From NCBI RefSeq assembly GCF_000968135.1, contig NZ_FO538765.1:2740001-2804000 (forward strand): a stretch of 64,000 bases of DNA, written 5' to 3'. The position numbers and the translations under genes were made by a program. The notes beneath the pieces are model-generated. The model was not told the DNA's origin, searched no databases, and saw nothing but the letters and a program-made list of their open reading frames with translations. Numbering within the stretch: the first letter of the stretch is position 1; each line of letters starts with the position of its first letter. Shown here one piece after another: positions 41,789 to 53,844 of the stretch. Source of the stretch: Magnetospira sp. QH-2. Lineage in GTDB: Bacteria > Pseudomonadota > Alphaproteobacteria > Rhodospirillales > Magnetospiraceae.

Positions 41789-43128
41789 CGATTTCTTCCC
41801 CTGAGTTTGGCCTTCTTTATGAGGCCCTCGTATTGGTGTGCCAACATGTGGCTTTGGATTTGGGCTACCGTATCCATTGTCACGGTAACCACGATGAGCA
41901 GCGACGTTCCTCCGAAATAGAACGGCACGGCCCATTGAGAAATCAGTAGTTCAGGCAGCAGGCAGATCAACACCAGATAAGAGGCGCCGATCACGGTCAA
42001 GCGGCTGAGAATCTTGTCCAGGTATTCCGCAGTATTTTTGCCCGGCCGGATGCCCGGCACGAAGCCGCCATACTTCTTCAGGTTATCGGCAGTCTCCGCG
42101 GGATTGAAGACGATGGCCGTATAGAAGAAGGCGAAAAAGGCGATCAGCGAGGAATACAGCAGGATATAGACCGGCTGTCCGCGGCCCAGCAACTGAGCAA
42201 CGGTCTGCAGCCATTCCGGCCCGGTCCCGGCGGAAAATCCGATCACGGTAATGGGCATCAACAAAATAGAACTGGCGAAGATGGGTGGGATCACACCGGC
42301 AGTGTTGATCTTCAGCGGCAGGTGCGAGCTGTCGCCACCGGTCATCTTGTTGCCCTGTTGCCGCTTGGGATACTGAATGATGATCCGACGCTGGGCGCGC
42401 TCGACGAAAACGATGCCGTAAATCACCGCAACCGACAGGAACAGCAAAACAATGATCAGCAAGGTCGGCAGGGCACCGGTGCGGCCCATTTCCAACATTC
42501 CGGCCAAGGCCGACGGCAGATTAGCGACAATACCGGCGAAAATGATCAACGAAATCCCGTTGCCGACACCACGCGCGGTAACCTGTTCACCCAGCCACAT
42601 CAGGAACATGGTACCGCCAACCAGGGTGATGACGGTGGTGAAACGGAAGAACCAGCCGGGATCAGTGACCGCCGGGCCAGCGCTTGATGCCATGCCTTCC
42701 AGTCCCGTTGATATGCCATAGGCCTGCAGGGCACAAATCAGTACCGTGCCGTAGCGGGTGTACTGATTGATTTTCTTGCGGCCCGATTCGCCTTCTTTCT
42801 TCATGGCTTCCAGAGTGGGATTCACGCTGGTCAGCAACTGCATGATAATAGAAGCCGAGATGTAGGGCATGATGTTGAGGGCAAAGATTGTCATGCGCCC
42901 CAACGCACCACCGGCGAACATGTCGAACATGCCCAGGATACCCCCGGCGTTCTGTTCGAACACGTCCTTGAGCACCGTCGGGTCAATACCCGGAACCGGG
43001 ATATAGGTACCCAAACGGTAAACAATCAACGCCCCCAGGGTGAACCAGAGACGTTGCTTGAGCTCGGTCGCCTTACCGAAGGCGGACCAGTTCATGTTGG
43101 CGGCGAGTTGTTCGGCGGCGGATGCCAT
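41785..43128 (-). CDS. secY: Protein translocase subunit SecY
   Basis: The 447-residue inner-membrane protein has ten transmembrane helices, the plug region after VYRLGTYIPVPGIDP, and the cytoplasmic loop VERAQRRIIIQYPKRQQG that binds SecA and ribosomes. It is the channel of the Sec translocon. It is in the spc operon between rplO and adk. Confidence 0.98.
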   Translation of the reverse strand: MASAAEQLAANMNWSAFGKATELKQRLWFTLGALIVYRLGTYIPVPGIDPTVLKDVFEQNAGGILGMFDMFAGGALGRMTIFALNIMPYISASIIMQLLTSVNPTLEAMKKEGESGRKKINQYTRYGTVLICALQAYGISTGLEGMASSAGPAVTDPGWFFRFTTVITLVGGTMFLMWLGEQVTARGVGNGISLIIFAGIVANLPSALAGMLEMGRTGALPTLLIIVLLFLSVAVIYGIVFVERAQRRIIIQYPKRQQGNKMTGGDSSHLPLKINTAGVIPPIFASSILLMPITVIGFSAGTGPEWLQTVAQLLGRGQPVYILLYSSLIAFFAFFYTAIVFNPAETADNLKKYGGFVPGIRPGKNTAEYLDKILSRLTVIGASYLVLICLLPELLISQWAVPFYFGGTSLLIVVTVTMDTVAQIQSHMLAHQYEGLIKKAKLRGRNR

Positions 43129-43181
43129 GCCCGGACCCCTACGTTGTCAAACTTCGAAATACCGCCCGTGGGCGGCCAATC

Positions 43182-43667
43182 TTATGCTTCGGCTTCCTTG
43201 GTCTCGGCGACGGCGGTCACGGTGACCTTGCCCCCGGCCTTCTCAACCGCCTCGACGGCCCCCTTGGAGGCGCTATCCACGGCGATGGTCACCTTGGCGG
43301 TGATTTCACCCTTGGCCAACAGACGGACCCCGTCCCGCTTCTTGGTCACCAGACCCGCAGCCTCGAGGGCGGCGATGTCCAGGTCCTTGGAAGCGTCCAG
43401 CTTGCCGTCGTCGATGGCTTTCTGGATGCGGCCGATATTGACCACTTCGAAGACCTTGCGGAACGGGTTCTTGAACCCCCGCTTGGGCAGACGCCGATAG
43501 ATCGGCATCTGACCGCCTTCGAATCCCACCAGGGACACGCCAGACCGCGACTTCTGACCTTTTTGGCCCTTGGTCGCTGTCTTGCCGCGACCGGAACCGA
43601 TGCCCCGACCAACCCGCTTGCGCGGTTTGCGGGCGCCCTCGTTGTCACGCAGCTCGTTGAGTTTCAT
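43182..43667 (-). CDS. rplO: 50S ribosomal protein L15
   Basis: The 161-residue protein begins [20 protein letters not shown] followed by the Gly/Lys/Arg-rich region [20 protein letters not shown], typical of L15. Its C-terminal [13 protein letters not shown] tail is a lineage extension. It sits deep in the 50S subunit. spc operon. Confidence 0.98.
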   Translation of the reverse strand: MKLNELRDNEGARKPRKRVGRGIGSGRGKTATKGQKGQKSRSGVSLVGFEGGQMPIYRRLPKRGFKNPFRKVFEVVNIGRIQKAIDDGKLDASKDLDIAALEAAGLVTKKRDGVRLLAKGEITAKVTIAVDSASKGAVEAVEKAGGKVTVTAVAETKEAEA

Positions 43668-43699
43668 CTTTCTCTATCCCTTATCCTAGGGGCGTGGCT

Positions 43700-43882
43700 T
43701 CAGCCCGCCTCTTCCACCTTCACCAGGTGATGGACCTTGTTGATCATGCCACGGACCGACGGCGTATCTTCCAGCTCGCGGGTCTTGTGCATCTTGTTCA
43801 GGCCCAGGCCGACCAGGGTTGCCCGCTGATCTTTCTGTCGCCCGATGGGGCTGCCCGTCTGGGTTACCTTGATGGTCGCCAT
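43700..43882 (-). CDS. rpmD: 50S ribosomal protein L30
   Basis: The 60-residue protein starts [20 protein letters not shown] and continues [20 protein letters not shown], the standard L30 sequence pattern. It binds 23S and 5S rRNA. It follows rpsE by 5 bases. Confidence 0.97.
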   Translation of the reverse strand: MATIKVTQTGSPIGRQKDQRATLVGLGLNKMHKTRELEDTPSVRGMINKVHHLVKVEEAG

Positions 43883-43887
43883 GATCC

Positions 43888-44478
43888 TTACTCCTTCGCG
43901 GCCGCCGCCGATTCGGCGGAGTAGTCGGCGCGCCGGGCAACGATGTCGCTGACCTTTTTGCCCCGCTTGGCCGCCACCGAACGCGGCGAGTTCAAATTCT
44001 TCAGCGCATCAAAGGTCGCCTTGATCATGTTGTGGGGGTTTTGGGTTCCCACGGACTTGGCGACCACGTCCTGCACACCCACGGTCTCGAAGACCGCGCG
44101 CATCGGACCACCAGCGATGATCCCGGTACCGGCAGGAGCCGCCCGGAGCACTACCTTGCCAGCGCCAAAGCGGCCCTTGACGTCGTGGTGCAGCGTGCGG
44201 GCCTCGCGCAGAGGCACACGAATCATATTGCGCTTCGCTTGATCGGTCGCTTTGCGGATGGCTTCCGGCACTTCCCGGGCCTTACCGGTACCAAAACCCA
44301 CGCGGCCCCGCTGATCGCCGACCACCACCAGAGCGGCGAAGGAGAACCGGCGGCCACCCTTGACCACCTTGGCGACGCGATTGATGCCGACCAGCTTGTC
44401 GACGAATTCGCTTTCTTCTTTCTGTTCCCGATCGCGGCCTCGACCGCCCCGGCCACCTTCCTTTGGTGAACGTGCCAT
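43888..44478 (-). CDS. rpsE: 30S ribosomal protein S5
   Basis: The 196-residue protein has the S5 N-terminal RNA-binding domain ([27 protein letters not shown]) shown here by its core [11 protein letters not shown], and the C-terminal domain with [17 protein letters not shown]. The N-terminus has an extra basic Gly/Arg region (about 1-20), usual in alphaproteobacteria. S5 acts in decoding fidelity near S4. Confidence 0.98.
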   Translation of the reverse strand: MARSPKEGGRGGRGRDREQKEESEFVDKLVGINRVAKVVKGGRRFSFAALVVVGDQRGRVGFGTGKAREVPEAIRKATDQAKRNMIRVPLREARTLHHDVKGRFGAGKVVLRAAPAGTGIIAGGPMRAVFETVGVQDVVAKSVGTQNPHNMIKATFDALKNLNSPRSVAAKRGKKVSDIVARRADYSAESAAAAKE

Positions 44479-44490
44479 AGTTTTTGCTCC

Positions 44491-44853
44491 CTAGAACGAA
44501 AGACCGCCCTCGCGGGCCGCCTCTGCCAGGGCTTTCACCCGGCCGTGATACATATAGGCCCCGCGATCGAAGATCACGTTTTCCACGCCCGCTGCTTTGG
44601 CCCGATCGGCAATCAACTTACCAACCGCGATTGCCGCATCGGTATCGGCCCCAGTCTTCAAGGACGCCTTGAGGTCCTTGTCGAGGGTCGAAGCCGCCGC
44701 CAGGGTCCGACCATTGACGTCGTCGATGACCTGGGCGTAGATATGCTTGCCGGAACGGAAGACGGACAGGCGCGGACGCCCATTGGACCGCTTCCGGATG
44801 GTCGTGCGCACACGCTGCTTGCGGCGCTCGAATAACTGTTTCGTACTCTTCAT
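44491..44853 (-). CDS. rplR: 50S ribosomal protein L18
   Basis: The 120-residue protein has the L18 pattern [20 protein letters not shown], the strand [16 protein letters not shown] and [20 protein letters not shown] at the C-terminus. It carries 5S rRNA to the large subunit. spc operon, between rplF and rpsE. Confidence 0.98.
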   Translation of the reverse strand: MKSTKQLFERRKQRVRTTIRKRSNGRPRLSVFRSGKHIYAQVIDDVNGRTLAAASTLDKDLKASLKTGADTDAAIAVGKLIADRAKAAGVENVIFDRGAYMYHGRVKALAEAAREGGLSF

Positions 44854-44861
44854 GGCCCTGC

Positions 44862-45395
44862 CTACTTCTTCTTGCCTTCTTTACGAAGAATATACTCATC
44901 TTCGTACTTGATGCCCTTGCCCTTGTAGGGCTCCGGCGGACGGAAGGCGCGGATTTCAGCGGCGGTCTGACCGACCAGCTGCTTGTTGGCCCCGGAGATC
45001 TCGATATGAGTCTGATCCGGGCACTTGACGGTCAGCCCCTCGGCGATCGGATAGATCACGTCGTGGCTGTAGCCGAGGGCGAGGACCAGATCCTTGCCCT
45101 TGACCTGGGCACGATAACCAACACCGTTGATAACCAGCTTTTTGGTGAAGCCTTCGCTCACACCTTGGACCAGGTTTTCGATTTGCGCCCGGGCGGTGCC
45201 CCACATCTTGCGAGCCCGCATAACATTGCTGCGCGGGGTCACGGTGACCTGGTTGCCGTCCTTGGTGATTTCCACGTCATCGGTAAACGACATGGACAGT
45301 AGGCCGAGTTTGCCCTTGGCCGACACGGTACCACCATCAATGGTGACTTCCACGCCGCCCGGGACTTCGACCGGATTTTTGCCTACTCGCGACAT
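44862..45395 (-). CDS. rplF: 50S ribosomal protein L6
   Basis: The 177-residue protein starts [20 protein letters not shown] and ends [21 protein letters not shown], both L6 hallmarks. The ATG at 45395 is the family start; the frame is open 60 codons upstream only as a shadow of rpsH. It has two related alpha/beta domains binding 23S rRNA near the GTPase centre. Confidence 0.98.
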   Translation of the reverse strand: MSRVGKNPVEVPGGVEVTIDGGTVSAKGKLGLLSMSFTDDVEITKDGNQVTVTPRSNVMRARKMWGTARAQIENLVQGVSEGFTKKLVINGVGYRAQVKGKDLVLALGYSHDVIYPIAEGLTVKCPDQTHIEISGANKQLVGQTAAEIRAFRPPEPYKGKGIKYEDEYILRKEGKKK

Positions 45396-45411
45396 TGTCC
45401 TCATCTCCCGA

Positions 45412-45810
45412 TCAGAATACCTGGCAGAGTACTTCGCCGCCCACGTTCGCCTCGCGTGCCTCGGCATCAGACATGACGCCGCGCGGGGTGGACAGGATAG
45501 CGATACCCAGACCGTTATAGACCCGACCAAGATCTTTGATCTTGGAATACACCCGACGGCCCGGCTTGGACACACGGCTGATTTGACGGATCACCGGATC
45601 ACCTTCGTAGTACTTCAACTCGATGCGCAATTCGTCCACGCCGGGGCGCAGATTGGTGCGCGAGTAATCGCGAATGTAACCTTCACGCTTCAGCACATCC
45701 AGGACAGTGGCCCGGAATTGGCTGGCTGGCGCGGTGATAGTGTTCTTGCGAGCCCGTTGTCCATTCCGGATGCGGGTTAGCATATCCCCAAGAGGATCAC
45801 TCATAGACAT
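45412..45810 (-). CDS. rpsH: 30S ribosomal protein S8
   Basis: The 132-residue protein begins [20 protein letters not shown] and ends with the S8 pattern [23 protein letters not shown] 45810 has GGAGG 7 bases upstream, favouring it over the ATG two codons later. S8 organises the 16S central domain, and in many bacteria it represses the spc operon by binding its mRNA. Confidence 0.97.
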   Translation of the reverse strand: MSMSDPLGDMLTRIRNGQRARKNTITAPASQFRATVLDVLKREGYIRDYSRTNLRPGVDELRIELKYYEGDPVIRQISRVSKPGRRVYSKIKDLGRVYNGLGIAILSTPRGVMSDAEAREANVGGEVLCQVF

Positions 45811-45823
45811 TGCGTATCCTCCC

Positions 45824-46129
45824 TTACCAGCTCGACTTGACCATGCCGGGAATCTGGCCGACAGAGGCGAGATCGCGCATGGCAATACGACAGAGCTTGA
45901 ACTTGCGATAGTTGCCGCGCGGGCGACCGGTCAGTTCGCAGCGCAAACGCACTCGAACCTTGGAAGAATTGCGCGGCAGCTTTGCCAGTTTCAGGTTGGC
46001 GGCAAAACGATCTTCGGGCGACGCCTCTGGATCGGTTGCCTGTGCTTTCAGTACGGCACGCTTGGCGGCATATCGCTTCGCCAGACGTTCCCGCTTTTTA
46101 TTCCGTTCGACGGCACTCTTCTTGGCCAT
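45824..46129 (-). CDS. rpsN: 30S ribosomal protein S14
   Basis: The 101-residue protein is the long, zinc-free type: [20 protein letters not shown] at the start and [20 protein letters not shown] near the C-terminus, without a CxxC pair motif. It binds the 30S head. spc operon. Confidence 0.98.
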   Translation of the reverse strand: MAKKSAVERNKKRERLAKRYAAKRAVLKAQATDPEASPEDRFAANLKLAKLPRNSSKVRVRLRCELTGRPRGNYRKFKLCRIAMRDLASVGQIPGMVKSSW

Positions 46130-46150
46130 ATCGGTTCTCCGTCCCTCGAT

Positions 46151-46693
46151 CTATTTCGCAAACGGCATATCGAAACCCGCCAACAAGGCCTTGGCCTCGT
46201 CATTGGATCGAGCCGTGGTGCAGATGACGATGTCCATGCCCCGGATGGTATCGACCTTGTCATAGTCGATTTCGGGGAAAACGATCTGCTCCTTCAGGCC
46301 CAGCGCGAAATTGCCGTTGCCGTCGAAACTCTTGCCATTCACGCCGCGAAAATCGCGGACACGGGGCAATGCGATGTTGATCAACCGATCCAGGAACTCG
46401 TACATGCGCTCACCGCGCAGGGTCACCTTGCAACCCACGACCATGCCATCACGCAGCTTAAAGGCGGCGATGGATTTCTTGGCCTTGGTGATGACCGGTT
46501 TCTGACCGGCGATCAGCGTCATTTCGGAGACCGCGGAATCGATCTTCTTGCGGTCCTGGGACGCTTCGCCAACGCCCATGTTGATGACGATCTTTTCGAC
46601 CTTTGGCACCATCATGGGATTGGTGTACTTGAACTCGTCGACCATTTTCTGGCGGACGGTGTCCTGATAGAAGTCTTGCAGACGTGCGCTCAT
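46151..46693 (-). CDS. rplE: 50S ribosomal protein L5
   Basis: The 180-residue protein has the L5 start [20 protein letters not shown], the motif [13 protein letters not shown], and [15 protein letters not shown]. It contacts 5S rRNA and the P-site tRNA. ATG 46693 lies 9 bases after the rplX stop, with GGGGGAT just upstream; an in-frame ATG four codons earlier overlaps rplX's stop. Confidence 0.97.
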   Translation of the reverse strand: MSARLQDFYQDTVRQKMVDEFKYTNPMMVPKVEKIVINMGVGEASQDRKKIDSAVSEMTLIAGQKPVITKAKKSIAAFKLRDGMVVGCKVTLRGERMYEFLDRLINIALPRVRDFRGVNGKSFDGNGNFALGLKEQIVFPEIDYDKVDTIRGMDIVICTTARSNDEAKALLAGFDMPFAK

Positions 46694-46704
46694 TTTATCC
46701 CCCA

Positions 46705-47022
46705 TCACCGGTCGATCACTTCGCCGGAACGACGGGCAACTCGAACCTTGCGGCCATCTTCGAGTACCTTGAAACCGACGCGGGTCGGCTTGTCGTCCGA
46801 GGGATCAATGTGGGCCACGTTGGACAAGTGGATGGACGCTTCCTTCTCCACAATGCCGCCTTGGCTGTATTGAGTCGGGCGGGTATGACGCTTGACCATG
46901 TTGACACCCTGCACGATGACCCGGTCTTCACCGGAAACCATCTTCAGGATCTCGCCGGTCTTGCCCTTGTCGCGACCCGCAAGCACGACCACCCGGTCGC
47001 CCTTTTTCATTTTCGCAGCCAT
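46705..47022 (-). CDS. rplX: 50S ribosomal protein L24
   Basis: The 105-residue protein has the KOW motif [20 protein letters not shown] near the start, as in L24, an early assembly initiator of the 50S subunit. ATG 47022 overlaps the rplN stop as TGATG; a GTG lies one codon upstream. Confidence 0.98.
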   Translation of the reverse strand: MAAKMKKGDRVVVLAGRDKGKTGEILKMVSGEDRVIVQGVNMVKRHTRPTQYSQGGIVEKEASIHLSNVAHIDPSDDKPTRVGFKVLEDGRKVRVARRSGEVIDR

Positions 47023-47390
47023 CACAGCACCTCCGGAGCGAGGGAAATGATTTTCATGTATTGCTTGGCGCGCAGTTCGCGGGTCACCGGGCCGAAAATA
47101 CGGGTGCCGATGGGCTCTCCCGATTTATTGACCAGAACGGCCGCGTTGCGGTCGAAACGGATGACCGTTCCGTCAGCGCGGCGGATGTCCTTGGCGGTGC
47201 GGACAATGACGGCCCGGTGGATGTCGCCTTTTTTCACACGGCCACGCGGAATAGCTTCCTTGACGGAAACCACAATCACGTCACCGACGCCGGCGAACCG
47301 GCGCTTGGCGCCCCCCAGGACCTTGATGCACTGCACCCTGCGTGCGCCGGAGTTATCGGCGACCTCCAGGTTCGTCTGCATCTGGATCAT
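47022..47390 (-). CDS. rplN: 50S ribosomal protein L14
   Basis: The 122-residue protein starts [20 protein letters not shown] and has the signature [21 protein letters not shown]14 lies at the subunit interface. It is the first gene of the classical spc group, 45 bases after rpsQ. Confidence 0.98.
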   Translation of the reverse strand: MIQMQTNLEVADNSGARRVQCIKVLGGAKRRFAGVGDVIVVSVKEAIPRGRVKKGDIHRAVIVRTAKDIRRADGTVIRFDRNAAVLVNKSGEPIGTRIFGPVTRELRAKQYMKIISLAPEVL

Positions 47391-47435
47391 GGTTGATCTT
47401 CCTTCTCAATCACGGTGGGAACAAACGTCAAAGGC

Positions 47436-47672
47436 TCAGGCCCCTTCGGTCAGCACTTCCCAGGTCTTGCGTTTCGAAATGGGACGGCATTCGCGGATCT
47501 TCACCACGTCGCCTTCCTTACAGTTGTTGGTCTCGTCGTGAGCGGCATACTTCTTGGATTTCTGAATGATCTTGGCGTACATGGGGTGCTTAAAGCGCCG
47601 CACCACGCTGACGATCACCGTCTTATCCTGTTTATCGCTGACCACGGTTCCTTGCAGAATGCGTCTCGGCAT
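47436..47672 (-). CDS. rpsQ: 30S ribosomal protein S17
   Basis: The 78-residue protein begins [20 protein letters not shown] and has [20 protein letters not shown], the S17 OB-fold signature. It binds helix 11 of 16S rRNA. S10 operon. Confidence 0.98.
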   Translation of the reverse strand: MPRRILQGTVVSDKQDKTVIVSVVRRFKHPMYAKIIQKSKKYAAHDETNNCKEGDVVKIRECRPISKRKTWEVLTEGA

Positions 47673-47683
47673 CTTCGGTCTCC

Positions 47684-47881
47684 TTACGACGCGGTCTCGG
47701 CACGGTTGCCGAGCACGGTTTTGATCCGGGCAATATCGCGCCGTACCTGCCGCACTCTGGCGGTATTCTCGAGTTGGCCGCTGGCTTTTTGGAAGCGCAG
47801 GTTGAAGGCTTCCTTGCGGAGGCCGACCAATTCGTCTTTCAATTCATCTTGGGTTTTCGCCCGCAGATCTTCGGCTTTCAT
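47684..47881 (-). CDS. rpmC: 50S ribosomal protein L29
   Basis: The 65-residue helical-hairpin protein starts [20 protein letters not shown] and has the L29 motif [15 protein letters not shown] 47881 begins 2 bases after the rplP stop. It lies near the tunnel exit and trigger factor site. Confidence 0.97.
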   Translation of the reverse strand: MKAEDLRAKTQDELKDELVGLRKEAFNLRFQKASGQLENTARVRQVRRDIARIKTVLGNRAETAS

Positions 47882-47883
47882 GA

Positions 47884-48303
47884 TCAAGCCTCCTCGCCCA
47901 GACGGGAGACCATACGAGTCTTCAGCGGCAGCTTGGCCGAGGCCAATTCAAACGCCCGCTTGGCGACATCGTGGGGAACACCATCCAGTTCAAACAAAAT
48001 GCGCCCGGGCTTGATACGGCAAGCCCAATACTCGGGCGTGCCCTTACCTTTACCCTGCCGGACTTCGGCCGGTTTCTGAGAAACCGGGACGTCCGGGAAG
48101 ACGCGGATCCAGACACGACCGGCACGCTTCATGTGCCGGGTCATGGCCCGCCGCGCGGCTTCGATCTGGCGCGCGGTAATGCGCTCCGGCTGCAGGGCCT
48201 TGAGCCCATAGGAGCCGAAATTCAGTTGTGTTCCGCCCTTGGCATTGCCATGGATCCGACCCTTGTGGGCCTTGCGGAACTTGGTACGCTTCGGTGACAG
48301 CAT
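47884..48303 (-). CDS. rplP: 50S ribosomal protein L16
   Basis: The 139-residue protein starts [20 protein letters not shown] and has the L16 signatures [20 protein letters not shown] and [14 protein letters not shown]. It supports the A-site region of the peptidyl transferase centre. S10 operon, between rpsC and rpmC. Confidence 0.98.
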   Translation of the reverse strand: MLSPKRTKFRKAHKGRIHGNAKGGTQLNFGSYGLKALQPERITARQIEAARRAMTRHMKRAGRVWIRVFPDVPVSQKPAEVRQGKGKGTPEYWACRIKPGRILFELDGVPHDVAKRAFELASAKLPLKTRMVSRLGEEA

Positions 48304-48341
48304 GATTTATCGCACCCGTTTTCCGTCGTTACCGGGATCGA

Positions 48342-49022
48342 TCAGCGCTGAGGCTGCTGATCGGAGGCCCGCTTGTCCTGAGCCATGGGGTCGTGTTCCA
48401 TGATCTCACCTTTAAATACCCAAACCTTGATCCCGCAGGCGCCATAGGTGGTGGCAGCGGTTCCGGTTCCATAATCCACATCGGCGCGCAGGGTATGCAG
48501 CGGTACGCGGCCTTCGCGATACCATTCCATACGCGCGATTTCCGCACCGCCGAGGCGACCGGAACAATTGATCCGAATGCCCTGGGCGCCCAAACGCATG
48601 GCCGACTGAACGGCCCGCTTCATGGCGCGGCGGAAAGATACACGCCGCTCGAGCTGCTGGGCAATGCCTTCGGCAACCAAGGTCGCGTCCAATTCCGGCT
48701 TGCGGATCTCGACGATGTTCAGGTGCACTTCGGAACCGGTCACATTGGACAGTTCCTTGCGCAGCTTTTCGATATCGGCGCCCTTTTTGCCGATGACCAC
48801 ACCCGGACGAGCCGTATGGATGGTCACGCGGGCCTTCTTGGCCGGCCGCTCGATAATGATCCGGGACACCCCGGCCTGAGCGAGCTTCTCGCGCAGGATC
48901 TTGCGGATTTTGAGATCCTCGTGCAATTGCCCGGAGAATCCGTTCTTATCCGCGAACCAGCGGGAATCCCAGGTCCGGTTGATGCCGAGCCGCAGCCCGA
49001 TCGGATTGACTTTCTGACCCAT
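48342..49022 (-). CDS. rpsC: 30S ribosomal protein S3
   Basis: The 226-residue protein starts [20 protein letters not shown], has the KH domain loop [17 protein letters not shown] and the C-terminal [19 protein letters not shown]3 lines the mRNA entry tunnel. Its ATG overlaps the rplV stop as TAATG. The tail [13 protein letters not shown] is polar and lineage specific. Confidence 0.98.
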   Translation of the reverse strand: MGQKVNPIGLRLGINRTWDSRWFADKNGFSGQLHEDLKIRKILREKLAQAGVSRIIIERPAKKARVTIHTARPGVVIGKKGADIEKLRKELSNVTGSEVHLNIVEIRKPELDATLVAEGIAQQLERRVSFRRAMKRAVQSAMRLGAQGIRINCSGRLGGAEIARMEWYREGRVPLHTLRADVDYGTGTAATTYGACGIKVWVFKGEIMEHDPMAQDKRASDQQPQR

Positions 49023-49402
49023 TACGCCGTCTCCTCACGCTCGCGCAGCACCACGGTAAGGTTGCTCCACGGCTTTACGATCCGTCCCACGCGGCCACGG
49101 GCCCGGGGGCGCCAGCGCTTCATGACCATGGCTTTGCCGACAGTGGCCTCGGCCACGAACAGGCGATCCACGTCCAGCTGGTGATTATTTTCCGCATTGG
49201 CGATGGCGGACTGCAGCACCTTCTTCACCTCGCCGGCAACCCGGCGCTTGGAGAAGGTCAGTTCGGCCACGGCCTTTTCGGCATTCAAACCGCGAATGCT
49301 CTGCGCAACCAGGTTGAGCTTCTGCGGGCTGCCACGCAGCATCTTCGCAAAGGCCTTCGCCTCGTTGTCGGCCAACGGCCGTTCGGCTGATTTCTTACCC
49401 AT
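49022..49402 (-). CDS. rplV: 50S ribosomal protein L22
   Basis: The 126-residue protein has the L22 features [20 protein letters not shown] and the C-terminal hairpin [20 protein letters not shown] that reaches into the peptide tunnel. ATG 49402 follows rpsS by 4 bases with GGAAG upstream. Confidence 0.97.
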   Translation of the reverse strand: MGKKSAERPLADNEAKAFAKMLRGSPQKLNLVAQSIRGLNAEKAVAELTFSKRRVAGEVKKVLQSAIANAENNHQLDVDRLFVAEATVGKAMVMKRWRPRARGRVGRIVKPWSNLTVVLREREETA

Positions 49403-49406
49403 TGCC

Positions 49407-49685
49407 TTACTTCCTCTTCGCCTTCTTATCGACGCCATGGCCGAAGTAGGTGCGAGACGGCGAGAACTCGCCGAACTTATGACCGATCATATTTTCGGTC
49501 ACCAGCACCGGCACGAACTTCTGGCCGTTGTAGACGCCGAAGGTCAACCCCACAAACTGAGGCAGGATAGTCGAACGGCGAGACCAGGTCTTGATGACCT
49601 CATTACGCCCTGAGTCGCGCGACTTTTCCGCCTTCTTCAGAAGGTAGCTGTCGACGAACGGTCCTTTCCAAACGGAGCGAGCCAC
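49407..49685 (-). CDS. rpsS: 30S ribosomal protein S19
   Basis: The 92-residue protein starts [20 protein letters not shown] and has [17 protein letters not shown], the S19 signature. It pairs with S13 in the 30S head. S10 operon. Confidence 0.98.
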   Translation of the reverse strand: MARSVWKGPFVDSYLLKKAEKSRDSGRNEVIKTWSRRSTILPQFVGLTFGVYNGQKFVPVLVTENMIGHKFGEFSPSRTYFGHGVDKKAKRK

Positions 49686-49697
49686 AACCGGCCTCCT

Positions 49698-50525
49698 TTA
49701 CTTCTTCTGATGACGGCTGCGCATGATCAGCCGATCTGATTGTTTATTGTTCCGGGTCCGCTTACCCTTGGTGGGCTTGCCCCAGGGGGTCACCGGATGA
49801 CGACCGCCCGAGGTACGGCCTTCGCCGCCGCCATGGGGGTGATCGACCGGGTTCATGGCCACGCCACGGACGGCGGGACGCTTGCCCAGCCACCGCTTGC
49901 GACCGGCTTTGCCGAGCTTGATGTTCTGATTGTCCTGGTTGGACACGGCACCGATGGTGGCCATGCATTCAGCCCGAACCATCCGCAATTCACCGGACGA
50001 CAACCGGAGCTGGGCGTAACCCTGATCCTTACCGACGATCTGAGCATAGGTCCCGGCGGAACGAGCGATTTGACCGCCCTTGCCGACCTTCATCTCCACA
50101 TTGTGAATGATGGTGCCCACCGGAATATTCTGCATGGGCAGCGCATTGCCGGGCTTGATGTCGGCCTTGGGGCCGGATTCAACGGTATCGCCAACCGCCA
50201 ACCGCTGCGGCGCCAGGATATAAGCCTGTTCACCATCGGAGTAGGTGATCAGCGCGATAAAGGCGGTACGGTTGGGATCATATTCCAAACGCTCAACGGT
50301 GGCGGAACCAACCTTGAGACGCTTGAAGTCGACCATCCGGTAGCGGCGCTTGACGCCCCCGCCGATACGGCGCGCGGTGATCCGACCGGTGTTGTTCCGG
50401 CCGCCAGACTTGCGCAGACCCTCGGTGAGGGACTTGACCGGCTTGCCCTTGTAGAGACCGGAACGGTCGACAATGACCAGGTTCCGCTGTCCCGGGGTCG
50501 TCGGTTTGAATTTCTTTAGAGCCAT
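49698..50525 (-). CDS. rplB: 50S ribosomal protein L2
   Basis: The 275-residue protein has the L2 signature region [18 protein letters not shown] with the conserved His required for peptidyl transfer function, and a basic C-terminus [17 protein letters not shown]. It binds domain IV of 23S rRNA. It is 4 bases after rplW. Confidence 0.98.
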   Translation of the reverse strand: MALKKFKPTTPGQRNLVIVDRSGLYKGKPVKSLTEGLRKSGGRNNTGRITARRIGGGVKRRYRMVDFKRLKVGSATVERLEYDPNRTAFIALITYSDGEQAYILAPQRLAVGDTVESGPKADIKPGNALPMQNIPVGTIIHNVEMKVGKGGQIARSAGTYAQIVGKDQGYAQLRLSSGELRMVRAECMATIGAVSNQDNQNIKLGKAGRKRWLGKRPAVRGVAMNPVDHPHGGGEGRTSGGRHPVTPWGKPTKGKRTRNNKQSDRLIMRSRHQKK

Positions 50526-50529
50526 TTCC

Positions 50530-50853
50530 TCAGACCCCCGTGGTCACGTCGATGGTTTGACCTTCGGCCAGGGTGATGATGGCTTTCTTGACGTCGCCCC
50601 GCTGGCCCTTGTGGCCCCGGAAAATCTTCGTCTTGCCTTTCGACCGCAGGGTATTGACGGCCGTCACCTTGACATTGAACAGCTTTTCAATTGCCAGCTT
50701 GATTTCCTTCTTGTTGGCATCCAAAGGCACCCGGAAGGCGACTTGATTATGCTCGGAAATCAGCGTTGTTTTTTCGGTGATCAGCGGCGCCCGGAGCAGC
50801 TCGTACATGCGCTCCTTGCTGGGCTGAACCTTCATGAATGAATATTTGCTCAT
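50530..50853 (-). CDS. rplW: 50S ribosomal protein L23
   Basis: The 107-residue protein has the L23 core [20 protein letters not shown] and the [17 protein letters not shown] end. It docks trigger factor and SRP at the tunnel exit. ATG 50853 overlaps the rplD stop as ATGA; an internal ATG six codons later is possible but less well placed. Confidence 0.96.
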   Translation of the reverse strand: MSKYSFMKVQPSKERMYELLRAPLITEKTTLISEHNQVAFRVPLDANKKEIKLAIEKLFNVKVTAVNTLRSKGKTKIFRGHKGQRGDVKKAIITLAEGQTIDVTTGV

Positions 50854-51470
50854 TTCAGCCGCTCCACCAGCTGGGCCACGGCGTCCTTGGTCAAAACCAA
50901 GGTGTCGCAGCGCAGGATATCGTAAACGTTGGCACCCTGGCTCGGCAGGACATCGACGCTCGGAATGTTGCCAGCGGCCTTGGCAAAGTTGCCATTGACC
51001 TCGGCTCCGTCGACCACCAGCGCCCGATCCCATCCCAGACCGGTCAGGCGCGAAACCAGATCCTTGGTCTTGGGGGTATCAATGGCGGTGGAGTCCAGAA
51101 CAACCAGCTTGCCATCGGCCTGCTTGCTGCTCAAAGCGGTGCGCAGGGCCAGCTTGCGGACTTTCTTCGGCAGATCGTGCGCATGGCTGCGGACCACCGG
51201 ACCAAAGACCACGCCGCCGCCGCGCAACTGCGGCGCCTTGCGGGAACCCTGACGGGCGCGACCGGTCCCTTTTTGACGGAACGGCTTGGCCGTGGTGCCC
51301 TTGATCTCGCTGCGTTGCTTGACCTTGTGATTGCCAGAGCGACGTTTGGCCAATTGATAATTGACCATGCGAGCCAGGATATCGCGACGAACCTCGATGC
51401 CGAATACGGTCTCATCGAGATCGATGTCGCCGACGGACTTGTTGTCGAGGCTGATGATGTCGGTCTTCAT
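50850..51470 (-). CDS. rplD: 50S ribosomal protein L4
   Basis: The 206-residue protein has the L4 extended loop [20 protein letters not shown] and the C-terminal [21 protein letters not shown]4 lines the peptide tunnel; in E. coli it also regulates the S10 operon. It starts 6 bases after the rplC stop. Confidence 0.98.
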   Translation of the reverse strand: MKTDIISLDNKSVGDIDLDETVFGIEVRRDILARMVNYQLAKRRSGNHKVKQRSEIKGTTAKPFRQKGTGRARQGSRKAPQLRGGGVVFGPVVRSHAHDLPKKVRKLALRTALSSKQADGKLVVLDSTAIDTPKTKDLVSRLTGLGWDRALVVDGAEVNGNFAKAAGNIPSVDVLPSQGANVYDILRCDTLVLTKDAVAQLVERLK

Positions 51471-51476
51471 CGTTGC

Positions 51477-52256
51477 TTATTCCTTTTCCTCGGAGGCCTC
51501 GGGAGCCGCCGCTTCCTCGGCGGGCGCCTCGACGGCGACCTCCTCGGCGGGAGTCTCCTCCGCGGGCGCTTCCTCGACAGGCGCGGTCTTCAGGGCGGCG
51601 GGAGTCGGCAGCCCATCGGGCATGGCAACCTTGACCGCGTCCTTGATCATCACCCAGCCACTCTTGGGGCCGGGAACCGGGCCACGAACCAGCAACAGGC
51701 CGGCTTCGCTATCGGCGGAAACCACTTCCAGGTTCTGGGTGGTGGTCCGGCGAGCGCCCATGTGTCCGGCCATCTTCTTACCCTTGAAGACACGGCCTGG
51801 ATCCTGGCACTGACCGGTGGAACCATGGGAACGGTGACTGATCGACACACCGTGCGAGGCCCGAAGACCCCCAAAATTATGCCGTTTCATGGCACCGGCA
51901 AAACCCTTACCGATGGAGGTTCCGGTCACATCGACCATCTGGCCTGCGACGAAATGCTCGGTGGAAAGCTCGGCGCCCACGTCGATCAGGTTGGCCGGAT
52001 CCACTCGGAATTCAACCACCTTCTGTTTCGGCTCGACCTTGGCCTTGGCGAAATGGCCGCGCATGGCCTTGGAGACCCGCTTGACCTTGGCCTGACCGGC
52101 GCCCAGTTGGACAGCCGTGTAGCCGTCGCGTTCCTCGGTGCGTTGGGCCACCACTTGGCACCCATCGACCTTCAAAACGGTCACCGGCACATGGGTCCCG
52201 TCTTCTCGGAAAACCCGGGTCATGCCGACCTTTTGCGCAATAAGTCCGCTACGCAT
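51477..52256 (-). CDS. rplC: 50S ribosomal protein L3 with acidic C-terminal extension
   Basis: The 259-residue protein starts [20 protein letters not shown] and has [20 protein letters not shown], the L3 loop near the peptidyl transferase centre. About 45 residues longer than E. coli L3, it ends with an Ala/Glu/Pro-rich acidic tail (from about residue 222) of EEAPAEE-type repeats. ATG 52256 matches the family start. L3 initiates 50S assembly. Confidence 0.97.
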   Translation of the reverse strand: MRSGLIAQKVGMTRVFREDGTHVPVTVLKVDGCQVVAQRTEERDGYTAVQLGAGQAKVKRVSKAMRGHFAKAKVEPKQKVVEFRVDPANLIDVGAELSTEHFVAGQMVDVTGTSIGKGFAGAMKRHNFGGLRASHGVSISHRSHGSTGQCQDPGRVFKGKKMAGHMGARRTTTQNLEVVSADSEAGLLLVRGPVPGPKSGWVMIKDAVKVAMPDGLPTPAALKTAPVEEAPAEETPAEEVAVEAPAEEAAAPEASEEKE

Positions 52257-52269
52257 GGTTTCGACCCCC

Positions 52270-52578
52270 TTACAACTTAATTTCGACGTCAACCCCGGAA
52301 GCGAGATCCAGTTTCATCAGCGCATCCACGGTCTGAGGCGTCGGATCGACGATGTCCAACAGACGCTTGTGGGTACGGATTTCAAACTGCTCACGGGATT
52401 TCTTGTCGATATGCGGCGAGCGCAACACGGTGTAACGCTCAATACGGGTAGGCAGCGGAATCGGGCCGCGCACCTGGGCTCCCGTCCGTCGGGCGGTATT
52501 CACGATCTCGCGTGTGGACTGATCGAGCACACGGTGATCGAACGCCTTCAGCTTGATGCGTATATTTTGATTGTCCAT
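52270..52578 (-). CDS. rpsJ: 30S ribosomal protein S10
   Basis: The 102-residue protein has the S10 start [20 protein letters not shown] and [20 protein letters not shown]. It serves the 30S head and NusB-dependent antitermination. ATG 52578 is the family start; 58 bases separate it from tuf, room for a leader but no clear hairpin with U-run. Confidence 0.98.
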   Translation of the reverse strand: MDNQNIRIKLKAFDHRVLDQSTREIVNTARRTGAQVRGPIPLPTRIERYTVLRSPHIDKKSREQFEIRTHKRLLDIVDPTPQTVDALMKLDLASGVDVEIKL

Positions 52579-52636
52579 GGTTCGCACCAAATACGGCGGT
52601 CGACACCCGAAGGCACCGACCCGCTCGCTCCCTTTT

Positions 52637-53827
<1,191 letters not shown>

Positions 53828-53844
53828 CTCTCAGATCCTTCGTT

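Noticed and set aside
50838-52280. Open frame of 480 codons on the plus strand opposite rplD and rplC
   Set aside because: Shadow of ribosomal protein genes with a composition rich in His, Gln and Gly typical of antisense frames.
52579-52636. Separate promoter or attenuator between tuf and rpsJ
   Set aside because: No convincing -35/-10 pair or hairpin with U-run in the 58-base gap.
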